A stretch of DNA of 64,000 nucleotides. Origin: Acidobacteriaceae bacterium. GTDB lineage: Bacteria > Acidobacteriota > Terriglobia > Bryobacterales > Bryobacteraceae. Where the stretch lies: NCBI GenBank assembly GCA_019240405.1, contig JAFAYL010000020.1, forward strand, positions 62,001 through 126,000. The letters are read 5' to 3'. Position numbers and translations under genes: made by a program. The notes beneath the pieces were generated by a model. It worked only from the letters and a program-made list of their open reading frames with translations. It was not told the origin of the DNA and made no database searches. The stretch's first letter is position 1. Each line of letters starts with the position of its first letter. Positions 23,887-31,454 of this stretch are shown here, piece by piece.

Positions 23887-26304
23887 TTGGCGATGCCCGC
23901 GGTGTGTATAGGTATGGACAGAATACAGGACGTGCGGTATGGATTCCGGCAGCTAAAAAATAGTCCAGCGTTTGCGCTCACCGCCATCGTGTCACTGGGC
24001 TTGGGAATCGGCGCTTCCGTAACTATGTTCAGCGCATTTCGCGCCGTCTTTCTCCGTTCCCTGCCTTATCGGAATGCAGATCGGATTGTCGAGATCGAGA
24101 AGGTCGGGGGAAATGGATATAGTCCGAGCAACACGATCGCAGATCTCGAGTTTTTACGCCGATATGCGCGATCCTTCGAGTCGGCCGCGGGCTACGGTTT
24201 TTTCGAAGCGGTCACACTGTCGGGCATCCCCGATCCAGCGGATCTGTGGGTGCGCACGGTGTCTCCCGAGCTGTTCCCTGTTCTCGGAACAAAGCCGTTG
24301 CTCGGCCGAACCTTTCTCGCCTCTGATTTTCAGAGTGGCGCGCCAGAAAGCGTAGTACTGGCTTACGCTGCGTGGCAAAAATATTTTCGCGGAGATCCGG
24401 GGATCGTTGGGCGCGCTATTTCCCTGAACGAGCAAAGCTTCACTGTGGTCGGGGTGATGCCCAAGGATTTCTATTTTCCACAGACGGGAATCGGAGCTTG
24501 GCTTCCTGACCGTGCTGTCGTGACAGACCCCCGGCGGAGTTACACAGCGATTGTGGCTCGATTGCGGCGGGGCGTTTCGCTCGAACAGGCGAGCGTGGAA
24601 CTGAGCCGTTTGACTCCCGCTCTTTTGGCTACGTATGCGGCATCTGAACGGAATTTCAGGCTTACGCTTGAGGAGGTAGCGACGCGCGACGTTGAGCATT
24701 ATCGCGCCGCGTTTCTGCTGCTGCTTGGAGCGACCGGCTTTCTGATTTTGCTTTCCTGCTTGAATGTGGCGAGTCTGTTACTAGGAAGAGCTTCGGCACG
24801 CGGGAGCGAGTTTGCCGTTCGAAGCGCACTGGGCGCGAGCCGCGCACGTTTGATCAGCCAAGTGCTGACGGAAAGCCTTGTACTTGCCGGATTAAGCGGA
24901 GCTTTAGGAGTGGTGCTCGCGTATTTGGGCAATCGCATCCTTCGCGGGTTTCTTCCGCCATATCTCGGAATTCCCAGGTTGGAGGATACACGGATCGATG
25001 GGGCAGCCCTGGGCTTCGCAGTAATGTTGACATGCGTCGTGGCGGTGCTTTTTGGCCTGGGCCCGGCATTCGGGCTCTCGGCGGCTAGGCTGAGCGAGGC
25101 GGATCGCGCGAGACGGTCGAGCGGCAGGAGTACGGGGGCACAAGGTCTCGTGCTGATCGGTGAAATTGCAATCGCTCTCATCCTGTTTGCGGGATCAATC
25201 CTCATGATCCGCGGCTTTGTTCGTTTGGCTAGTGTCGATCCTGGATTCCACACGGCGCACATACTTACGGCAACCGTGCCGCCCGGTCATGCTCGACGCC
25301 TCAGCCGCGAACTGTTAACGCAACGATATCGCGAGATGCTCAGAATCGCGAAGACCGTTCCTGGTGTCGAGCAAGCGGCGCTGACAAGTTACCTGCCTTT
25401 CGGAAACATCGCGGTTCAGCTTCAAGTGTATTTGCCGGGTGTGTCGCCGAATCCGTATCAAATCGATTTCCACGCTGTCAGCGCAGATTACTTCGCAGTC
25501 ATGGGAATTCCGCTTATGCAGGGCCGTTTGTTTAGCAGGACTGACCCGAAATTGGATAAAGGCCGGGTGGTCATCAATCGAACGATGGCGAACAAGTATT
25601 GGCCCGGTCAAAATGCGGTCGGGAAACACCTGAGCAGCCGGCCACCTCCGTCACCGCCGGATGTCACAGTTATCGGGATTGTGGGTGACACCCAGCACCG
25701 CACATTAAGCGGCGAACCGGTGCCGGAATTCTATCAATCGTACGAGCAGTATCTCGGGCCGGCGGTTGGAACCACGCTGGTGCTTCGCGCATTCGGCGAT
25801 CCGAATTCGGTTGCTTCGTCTTTGCGGCAAGCCATACACCGGTTTGATTCAGAGCAGGTGGTCGAGAATGAACGAACGATGAAAGCGACAGTGGAGCAAT
25901 CAATTGCAACGCCTCGATTCTACACAGTTTTGCTGGCTATTTTTGCCGCGTTAGCTCTTGTACTGACGCTTGTGGGCGTGTACGGAGTAGCTTCCTATGG
26001 GATCAGCCTTCGAACACGCGAGTTCGGCATTCGCGTAGCGTTGGGGGCGGAGCGGTATCAGTTGATTGGAATGGTTATGCGGCAAGGATTCATGACGGCG
26101 TTGGCGGGTATTATCGTGGGAGCGTTTGGCTCATGGACACTGGCCCGGTTGATGTCGGGGTTGGTATATGGGATATCCGTGAAGGACCCCGTTTCCTTGA
26201 GTCTTGCCGGGAGCGTTTTGATTGCAGGAGCGTTGATGGCGTATTATGTTCCAGTCCGGCGCAGCACGCGAATCGATCCGGCGGTGGTGCTTCGGCAGGA
26301 ATAG
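23887..26304 (+). CDS. ADOP-type MacB/FtsX permease (second of a tandem pair)
   Basis: About 796-805 residues. The start is more likely the ATG at 23914, giving MDRIQDVRYGFRQLKNSPAF, the usual opening of these proteins, than TTG at 23887. The two-unit MacB-core/FtsX layout is the same as in its neighbour: helix near 30, periplasmic domain to about 265, helices 270-400, second periplasmic domain, and final helices ending PVRRSTRIDPAVVLRQE. The two tandem copies share the plan but are clearly diverged, so this is an old duplication rather than a recent one. Substrate unknown; partner ATPase not in the window. Confidence 0.9.
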   Translation: MAMPAVCIGMDRIQDVRYGFRQLKNSPAFALTAIVSLGLGIGASVTMFSAFRAVFLRSLPYRNADRIVEIEKVGGNGYSPSNTIADLEFLRRYARSFESAAGYGFFEAVTLSGIPDPADLWVRTVSPELFPVLGTKPLLGRTFLASDFQSGAPESVVLAYAAWQKYFRGDPGIVGRAISLNEQSFTVVGVMPKDFYFPQTGIGAWLPDRAVVTDPRRSYTAIVARLRRGVSLEQASVELSRLTPALLATYAASERNFRLTLEEVATRDVEHYRAAFLLLLGATGFLILLSCLNVASLLLGRASARGSEFAVRSALGASRARLISQVLTESLVLAGLSGALGVVLAYLGNRILRGFLPPYLGIPRLEDTRIDGAALGFAVMLTCVVAVLFGLGPAFGLSAARLSEADRARRSSGRSTGAQGLVLIGEIAIALILFAGSILMIRGFVRLASVDPGFHTAHILTATVPPGHARRLSRELLTQRYREMLRIAKTVPGVEQAALTSYLPFGNIAVQLQVYLPGVSPNPYQIDFHAVSADYFAVMGIPLMQGRLFSRTDPKLDKGRVVINRTMANKYWPGQNAVGKHLSSRPPPSPPDVTVIGIVGDTQHRTLSGEPVPEFYQSYEQYLGPAVGTTLVLRAFGDPNSVASSLRQAIHRFDSEQVVENERTMKATVEQSIATPRFYTVLLAIFAALALVLTLVGVYGVASYGISLRTREFGIRVALGAERYQLIGMVMRQGFMTALAGIIVGAFGSWTLARLMSGLVYGISVKDPVSLSLAGSVLIAGALMAYYVPVRRSTRIDPAVVLRQE

Positions 26305-26314
26305 CTTGTGACTG

Positions 26315-26329
26315 ACCTGTCAGACAGGT
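26315..26329. repeat. Perfect inverted repeat between convergent genes
   Basis: ACCTGTC and GACAGGT flank a single A, 10 bases after the stop of the second ADOP permease and 39 bases before the stop of the convergent secreted-protein gene. It may fold as a short transcript-end hairpin (5-bp stem, 5-base loop), or be a dyad binding site. No T-run follows on the plus strand. Confidence 0.35.
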
Positions 26330-26367
26330 ACAATCCGCAGGGCCGTGGGTTGTTTAGCGGCTCGAAG

Positions 26368-26796
26368 CTAAGGGACTCTTTCCCAGTAGCTAACATCGGA
26401 AAACGCTTTACCATCTGGCGTGACGCCCGAACTATAGCTAACGAGCGTTTTTCCGTCTGGCAGAAGTGCCCCCACGGTTCGCTGAACTTCTTTACCGCTC
26501 TCCTTGACAACGAACCGGGTGTCGTGGAGATATGGGTTGCCTGTCGGCTCAACTTTGACGGTGATGGTGTCGTTCCCCTGGCTGCTAAAATCGGATTTTT
26601 TTCCCGACGCGTCAGTGGCAGTGTACGTCCAGCCGTTGTCTGTTATCGTTAGCGTCGCCTCACGAGGCGCACCGTTCGGATTGCTCGAGTAGTTGCTTTT
26701 TGCCAAGTTGAGCTTCCAGGTCCCGGCAGCACTGGGGGCGTCCGCTCCATAAACTGACGAGATTGCAAGCAGCGTGGCGAAGAAAAACTTCATCAT
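26368..26796 (-). CDS. Small secreted beta-rich protein, unknown function
   Basis: 142 residues with a signal peptide (MMKFFFATLLAISSVYGAD, cleavage near 17). The mature part opens AAGTWKLNLAKSNYSSNP, the lipocalin-like opening seen in many small secreted acidobacterial proteins. It continues with short alternating strands (ATLTITDNGWTYTATDASGK, DTRFVVKESGKEV, GKTLVSYSSG). Probably periplasmic or extracellular. The start ATG has GGAGGT seven or eight bases upstream, a strong ribosome-binding site. No functional residues can be named. Confidence 0.7.
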   Translation of the reverse strand: MMKFFFATLLAISSVYGADAPSAAGTWKLNLAKSNYSSNPNGAPREATLTITDNGWTYTATDASGKKSDFSSQGNDTITVKVEPTGNPYLHDTRFVVKESGKEVQRTVGALLPDGKTLVSYSSGVTPDGKAFSDVSYWERVP

Positions 26797-26921
26797 GATA
26801 GTACCTCCACACTTGTCGGGAGTCGCCGGACGTACCTGTGTTCGGCGCTAGGGGTAGAGTATATCAGTTTTCTTTGGACTCGGGATTTGGGTGGGTAGTG
26901 TTGTCATTGCGGGCCAGGCGT

Positions 26922-26940
26922 TGCCACGACGTACGTGGCA
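26922..26940 (-). terminator. Hairpin downstream of the DUF1080-type gene
   Basis: TGCCACG (26922-26928) and CGTGGCA (26934-26940) form a perfect 7-bp stem with a 5-base loop, 17 bases past the stop codon of the minus-strand gene at 26958. There is no T-run, so a classic intrinsic terminator is not shown, but the place suits a 3' end. Confidence 0.35.
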
Positions 26941-26957
26941 CCGAGGAGATCGAATTG

Positions 26958-27761
26958 CTAGGGAAGCTCTCTCACCCAGATATTCCGGAAACTGATGGGC
27001 GCGCTCGGGTCGCCGTGCGCCTGCAGCTTAATGGGTGCGGTTGTGTATGGCTTGTAAGAGGGTTTGCCGATGTACAGAGTTTCGCCTTTCAGCTCGAAGT
27101 GGTTTTCGACGAGCACGGAATTGAAGAAGACGGTTGCGTAAGCGGAGGTTTTCACTGAGCCATCAGTGTTGAACACGGGCGCGGTCCACACGACGTCGTA
27201 GGTCTGCCATTCGCCAGGCTTGCGGCTCGGGTTCGCTAGCGGAATCGCTTGCTTGTAAAGACTGCCGGCCATCCCATTCACGTACGTTTTGTTCCTGTAA
27301 GCATCGAGAACCTGGAGCTCATATCCGGCGTCTCCGGGTCCAGTGGAGGCCAAGAACACTCCGCTGTTGCCGCGAGCTTGGCCGGAGCCGGTAATGTTTT
27401 CGGGAATCTTCCACTCGATGTGTAGTTGGTAGTTCTTGAACGTCCGCTTAGTTTCGATGTTTCCCGCCTTCTTGTTTACGGTCAGCACGCCATCCTCGAC
27501 GATCCATTTTGCGGGCGATTTGTCGGCGACCGACACCCACTCGTCCAGGTTCTTGCCGTCGAACAGCACGATCGCGTCGGAGGGCGGGGCGGTGCAGGTC
27601 GCGCTCGGGGTCACGACCATAGGTTCCGGTTCCCAGACTTCGGTGTCTTCGGGTCTGGGTTTTATTGTTTGTTGAGCCGAGAGGGGAACGGCCGCGGTGA
27701 TTAAAGCGGCAAGCGCGAGCGATGGGGAAAGGTGAATTCGCATCACTCTAGATGAGAACAC
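26958..27761 (-). CDS. Secreted 3-keto-disaccharide hydrolase/DUF1080-type jelly-roll protein
   Basis: As drawn, 267 residues; the start is more likely the ATG at 27743 (MRIHLSPSLALAALITAAV), which begins a clean signal peptide ending PLSAQ. The body matches the concanavalin-like DUF1080 family: IVLFDGKNLDEWVSV opens the fold, FKNYQLHIEWKIPEN, GNSGVFLAS and YELQVLDAYRNKTYVNG follow, and it closes ISFRNIWVRELP. Family members hydrolyse 3-keto-glycosides or bind sugars. It is extracytoplasmic and probably used in carbohydrate breakdown. Specificity cannot be assigned from sequence. Confidence 0.85.
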   Translation of the reverse strand: MFSSRVMRIHLSPSLALAALITAAVPLSAQQTIKPRPEDTEVWEPEPMVVTPSATCTAPPSDAIVLFDGKNLDEWVSVADKSPAKWIVEDGVLTVNKKAGNIETKRTFKNYQLHIEWKIPENITGSGQARGNSGVFLASTGPGDAGYELQVLDAYRNKTYVNGMAGSLYKQAIPLANPSRKPGEWQTYDVVWTAPVFNTDGSVKTSAYATVFFNSVLVENHFELKGETLYIGKPSYKPYTTAPIKLQAHGDPSAPISFRNIWVRELP

Positions 27762-27794
27762 ATTCAGACGCGGTAATCGGACTAGCTCCTGGGA

Positions 27795-28841
27795 TTAGCG
27801 CGCTGCCCAAGCGAGACCATCGGGTTCCTGACCAGCGTGGATACGGCCAGTGATCTCAAGTGTAGTCAGATCAACCACGGCGACATAGTTATCACCTGAG
27901 GATGAAACGTACGCACGAGAACCATCGGGCTGCATTTGGATGCCCGCGCCTCGACCGATATCCAACCGTTTGATTTCCTTGTGAGTTGCAGAGTCGAGGA
28001 TGGTCAAACCGGAACCGGAAATAAATACCAGCTTGCCGTTCGGCGTGAATTTGAGACGATTGGCACCTGCGACGTTTGCTTGAATTGTTTCCTGTACCCT
28101 CTTCGATGCGATATCGATGATGGCGACAGTTCCCAGTTGGGCAGTTGCGACCCAAATTTCCCTCCCGTCGGGAGAAACGTCAAACCCTTCCGAGCTACGG
28201 CCCACAGAAACCAGCGTTTGTTCCCAATCGCCTCCGGGCGGGCCTACCGGGCCGCGAGGCCCACGAGGTGCTTCGCCGGGTCCGCCAGGTGGCGGGCCAA
28301 AATCGGGGGCAGTTCGAGCGCTTTTTTCGATGACGCTCACCGTCCCGGAGCTGACATTGGTGATGATGATTCGTTTCAGGTCGTCGGAGACGAAGATCAT
28401 ATGAGTCCGATCCTGACCGGTTCCTAGAACCCAGTCGACCTTGTTTTCGGAGGGATCATATCTTCCGATAGCCTTGGCGCCTTCAGCGGTGAACCAGGCC
28501 TTTCCGCCGGCGAAAATGAGACCGTGAGGGCCGCGCAGTGGACCGAGATCGATGGCAGGCAACGCCTTCTGCGCGATCAGGTCGATGACGGCGAGAGTGT
28601 TGTACGCGCCGAATCCGTAATTTGAGACATAGGCGCGCTTGCCATCGGCAGACGCGATGACTTCGTGAGGATCTTTACCGACGGGAATGCGCGCGACCAC
28701 GTTGAGGGTTTTGGGATCGACAATGGCGAGAGTTTGATCGCGCTTTGAAAGTATCAGGAGCGCCTGAGCGGGCGTGCTTTCAGCACAAATTATGGTTGTA
28801 GCCGCGAAAGTAAGAAGTAAAAGGAAAGCGCTGGTTCGCAT
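27795..28841 (-). CDS. Secreted YVTN-type beta-propeller protein with a short collagen-like insert
   Basis: 348 residues with a signal peptide (cleavage near residue 20). Repeated blades of the YVTN type are visible: DQTLAIVDPKTLNVVARIPVGKDPHEV, LAVIDLIAQKALPAIDLG, GTVAIIDIASKRVQETIQ, LTILDSATHKEIKRLDIG and VAVVDLTTLEITGRIHAG, so about seven blades. Between blades near residue 190 lies a Gly/Pro-rich loop, GPPPGGPGEAPRGPRGP plus GPPGG, which reads like a few collagen triplets. Such propellers usually bind ligands or partners outside the cytoplasm. It precedes the DUF1080-type gene by 34-52 bases on the same strand, so the two are probably co-transcribed. Confidence 0.85.
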   Translation of the reverse strand: MRTSAFLLLLTFAATTIICAESTPAQALLILSKRDQTLAIVDPKTLNVVARIPVGKDPHEVIASADGKRAYVSNYGFGAYNTLAVIDLIAQKALPAIDLGPLRGPHGLIFAGGKAWFTAEGAKAIGRYDPSENKVDWVLGTGQDRTHMIFVSDDLKRIIITNVSSGTVSVIEKSARTAPDFGPPPGGPGEAPRGPRGPVGPPGGDWEQTLVSVGRSSEGFDVSPDGREIWVATAQLGTVAIIDIASKRVQETIQANVAGANRLKFTPNGKLVFISGSGLTILDSATHKEIKRLDIGRGAGIQMQPDGSRAYVSSSGDNYVAVVDLTTLEITGRIHAGQEPDGLAWAAR

Positions 28842-28924
28842 GATTCGGATTAGATCACGGTGGAGATAACGGCGATCGCGTCGTAATCGGCAGTCGCGCT
28901 TGCTTTAAAAAAGGGCTCGAGATG

Positions 28925-29677
28925 CTACGGATTTGCCGTCAGCTGTGGGAATTCGCCGCCGTTAGCTTCGGTTGCGCGGGTGGAAGCGGCGATGTCGATC
29001 GTCGAGATCGGTATCTTGCGAGCGGGCTGGCGGGTGAAATCCCAGAAAGTCTGGTCCATAATGGCATAGTTCTGAACCTGAATCTGCTGGCCAGTACGAA
29101 GCACTACCGTGATCGGTATTTCGGAGACTGACTGAGGCGCGTCACCCGGAACCGTTCCGCGCTGCTGGGCATCTCGCAACTGGCTAACTTGATCGCCGAG
29201 CGCTTGGACCTGCTGGCCGAGCGAACTTTGCGCCATTAGCATGTTCTGCGTGGCGGCATTCTCAGGCGAGGCGTAATTGTAGTCAGGGTAGCTCGCAAAC
29301 GTGTCGCCATAGCCGAGGAACGGGTAGTAATACGGAGCAAAGAAATAGCCGTAAGGCAGATGCCGATATCCGAACCGATTACTCCGCTGAATCTGCCTCC
29401 AGGCAAGGGGACTGATGCCACTCGCAGGAGGAGGCAATAATGAATTGGGATGTGTCAGACCAAAGTTTCCGAACCCGGAGCTCCCGAAGTGCGCACCTGA
29501 GCTGCCGTAATGAGGGCTCGAGGAATGGAACGAAGAACCGCTTGCGTGCGAACCGGAGAAGCCGCTCGAGAAGCCCGCGTGGCCGCCTCCGTGCCCACCG
29601 TAATGCTGAGCGGAGAGGAGACCGGCGCTCAGGGCCGCTAGCGAACTGAAGAGAAACAGCCGGAAAATGTATCGCAT
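28925..29677 (-). CDS. Secreted Gly/Ser/His-rich protein, unknown function
   Basis: About 250 residues from the ATG at 29677, chosen because AGAGGG lies just upstream and a signal peptide follows (MRYIFRLFLFSSLAALSAG, cleavage at LSAQ). The mature N-terminus is low complexity: YGGHGGGHAGFSSGFSGSH and SSPHYGSSGAHFGSSGFGN, rich in Gly, Ser and His. The middle is Tyr/Pro-rich (YGYFFAPYYYPFLGYGD), and a coiled segment follows (SLGQQVQALGDQVSQLRDAQ). A small domain with ITVVLRTGQQIQVQNYAIMD ends it and may bind a partner. An exported surface or wall-associated protein is likely; no enzyme motif is seen. Confidence 0.7.
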   Translation of the reverse strand: MRYIFRLFLFSSLAALSAGLLSAQHYGGHGGGHAGFSSGFSGSHASGSSFHSSSPHYGSSGAHFGSSGFGNFGLTHPNSLLPPPASGISPLAWRQIQRSNRFGYRHLPYGYFFAPYYYPFLGYGDTFASYPDYNYASPENAATQNMLMAQSSLGQQVQALGDQVSQLRDAQQRGTVPGDAPQSVSEIPITVVLRTGQQIQVQNYAIMDQTFWDFTRQPARKIPISTIDIAASTRATEANGGEFPQLTANP

Positions 29678-29780
29678 GACCCGCCCTCTGTTTTTAGCGT
29701 AGCGCGAATTGAATGGAAGCGGGAAAGCAGCGGATAGAGATGTGTCGCGATGGGACAAGGTTCCCTGCAGCGCCGATACA

Positions 29781-31454
29781 ATGGGGCGAATGCGCATTGC
29801 TCTCGCGCAAATCAACAACACGGTAGGGGATCTGGACGGAAACTCCGCTAAGATTCTCGATTTCGCTCGAAAGGCGGAGCGGGCGGGAGCGGATGTTGTT
29901 GCATTTCCCGAGTTGGCGCTGACGGGCTATCCGCCGCGAGATCTGGTCGAGAAGCACTCGTTTTTGGACCGAACCGCTTGTGCTTTGCGGCGGATTGCGG
30001 CGGAATCTTCGCATCTAAATCTGGCGCTGATTGTGGGATATGTTGCGCGCTCGCCGGAGAATTCGGCAATTCGGGCGCAGAATGCAGCGGCGGTGATTGA
30101 GAACGGGCAGATCATTTTCGATCAGCGCAAGATGCTGCTTCCCACCTACGACGTCTTCGATGAGGCGCGCTACTTTCAGCCCGCCGCATCGCAATCGATC
30201 TGTTATTTACGGGGCGAGAGAGTTGCGCTGGCGATTTGCGAGGATTTCTGGAACGATAAACAGTTCTGGGAGCGACGGCGCTATTCGCGCGATCCGATCG
30301 AAGAACTGGTCCGGCAAGGCGCAGGCGTAATCATTTCGATTAACGCATCGCCATGGAACATTGGGAAGCGCGAGCTGAGGCAGGCAATTTTTCACTCTCA
30401 TGCGAAACGGTTTGGGCTGCCGGTTGCGTGTGTACAGATGGTGGGTGGAAACGATCAGCTTGTGTTCGATGGAACCAGCTTCGCCATGACAGGGCGAGGC
30501 GAACTGGCGGCCACGGCGAAATCATTTGCGGAAGATCTGATTATTTTTGATTCAGTGAGCGGCACCGGTGACGATCACGACAATCACCTGGCGGGAGATG
30601 AAGCCGTTTTTGAAGCGCTCGTTCTGGGCACGCGAGATTACATCAGAAAATGCGGATTCCACAGCGTGCTCGTGGGATTGAGCGGCGGGATTGATTCGGC
30701 ACTGGTAGCCGCAATCGCGGTCGAAGCTGTTGGGAAGGAGAACGTAACAGGCATAGGCATGCCTGGTCCATATTCGTCTGAGCACAGTCTGCGAGATGCC
30801 GAAGTGCTGGCGCGCAATTTAGGGATTCGGTTCGAGGTGGTCCCGATCAACTGCGGGTATAACGCGATGATCCGGACGCTCGAGCCATTGTTCGCGGGCT
30901 TTAATCAGGACACAACAGAGGAGAATTTGCAATCGCGACTCCGTGGCGTGACGCTGATGTCACTCTCGAATAAATTCGGCTCACTGGTTTTGACAACAGG
31001 CAATAAGAGCGAAATTGCGGTCGGGTATTGCACGCTTTATGGAGACATGTGCGGCGGGCTTGCGGTGATCAGCGACGTTCCGAAAACGCGGGTGTACAGA
31101 CTGGCTCGCTGCGCCAATGCGCGATATGAGGCTCAAGGGCTGGCCGGTCCGATTCCCGAGAGCACGTTGACAAAGCCGCCGTCCGCTGAGCTTCGGCCGG
31201 ATCAGAAGGACACAGATACATTGCCTGAGTACGACGTGCTGGATGCGATTCTCGAGGCGTACATCGAGCGCTATGAATCCGTTCCGGAGATTGCGGCCGA
31301 AGCGCGTTTGCCGGAGCAGTTAGTGCGGGACATTGTCCGCAAAGTGGACCGCAACGAATATAAACGACAGCAAGCTGCGCCGGGGCTGCGAATCAGCCCG
31401 AAGGCGTTTGGCGTGGGGCGGCGGTTTCCGATAGCACATAGGTTTACCGAATGA
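29781..31454 (+). CDS. nadE: Glutamine-dependent NAD+ synthetase
   Basis: About 555-558 residues from ATG 29781 or 29790 (MRIALAQINNTVGDLDGN); the latter has GGGG four bases upstream. The N-terminal nitrilase-type glutaminase domain has the Glu-Lys-Cys triad in FPELALTGYPPRDL, DQRKMLLPTYDVFDE and VALAICEDFW. The C-terminal synthetase domain has the pyrophosphate loop LVGLSGGIDSALVAAIA and the later segments TGNKSEIAVGYCTLYGDMCGG and KPPSAELRPDQKDTD. It makes NAD from deamido-NAD with glutamine-derived ammonia. The stop overlaps the next gene by 4 bases (ATGA). Length fits the family. Confidence 0.95.
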   Translation: MGRMRIALAQINNTVGDLDGNSAKILDFARKAERAGADVVAFPELALTGYPPRDLVEKHSFLDRTACALRRIAAESSHLNLALIVGYVARSPENSAIRAQNAAAVIENGQIIFDQRKMLLPTYDVFDEARYFQPAASQSICYLRGERVALAICEDFWNDKQFWERRRYSRDPIEELVRQGAGVIISINASPWNIGKRELRQAIFHSHAKRFGLPVACVQMVGGNDQLVFDGTSFAMTGRGELAATAKSFAEDLIIFDSVSGTGDDHDNHLAGDEAVFEALVLGTRDYIRKCGFHSVLVGLSGGIDSALVAAIAVEAVGKENVTGIGMPGPYSSEHSLRDAEVLARNLGIRFEVVPINCGYNAMIRTLEPLFAGFNQDTTEENLQSRLRGVTLMSLSNKFGSLVLTTGNKSEIAVGYCTLYGDMCGGLAVISDVPKTRVYRLARCANARYEAQGLAGPIPESTLTKPPSAELRPDQKDTDTLPEYDVLDAILEAYIERYESVPEIAAEARLPEQLVRDIVRKVDRNEYKRQQAAPGLRISPKAFGVGRRFPIAHRFTE

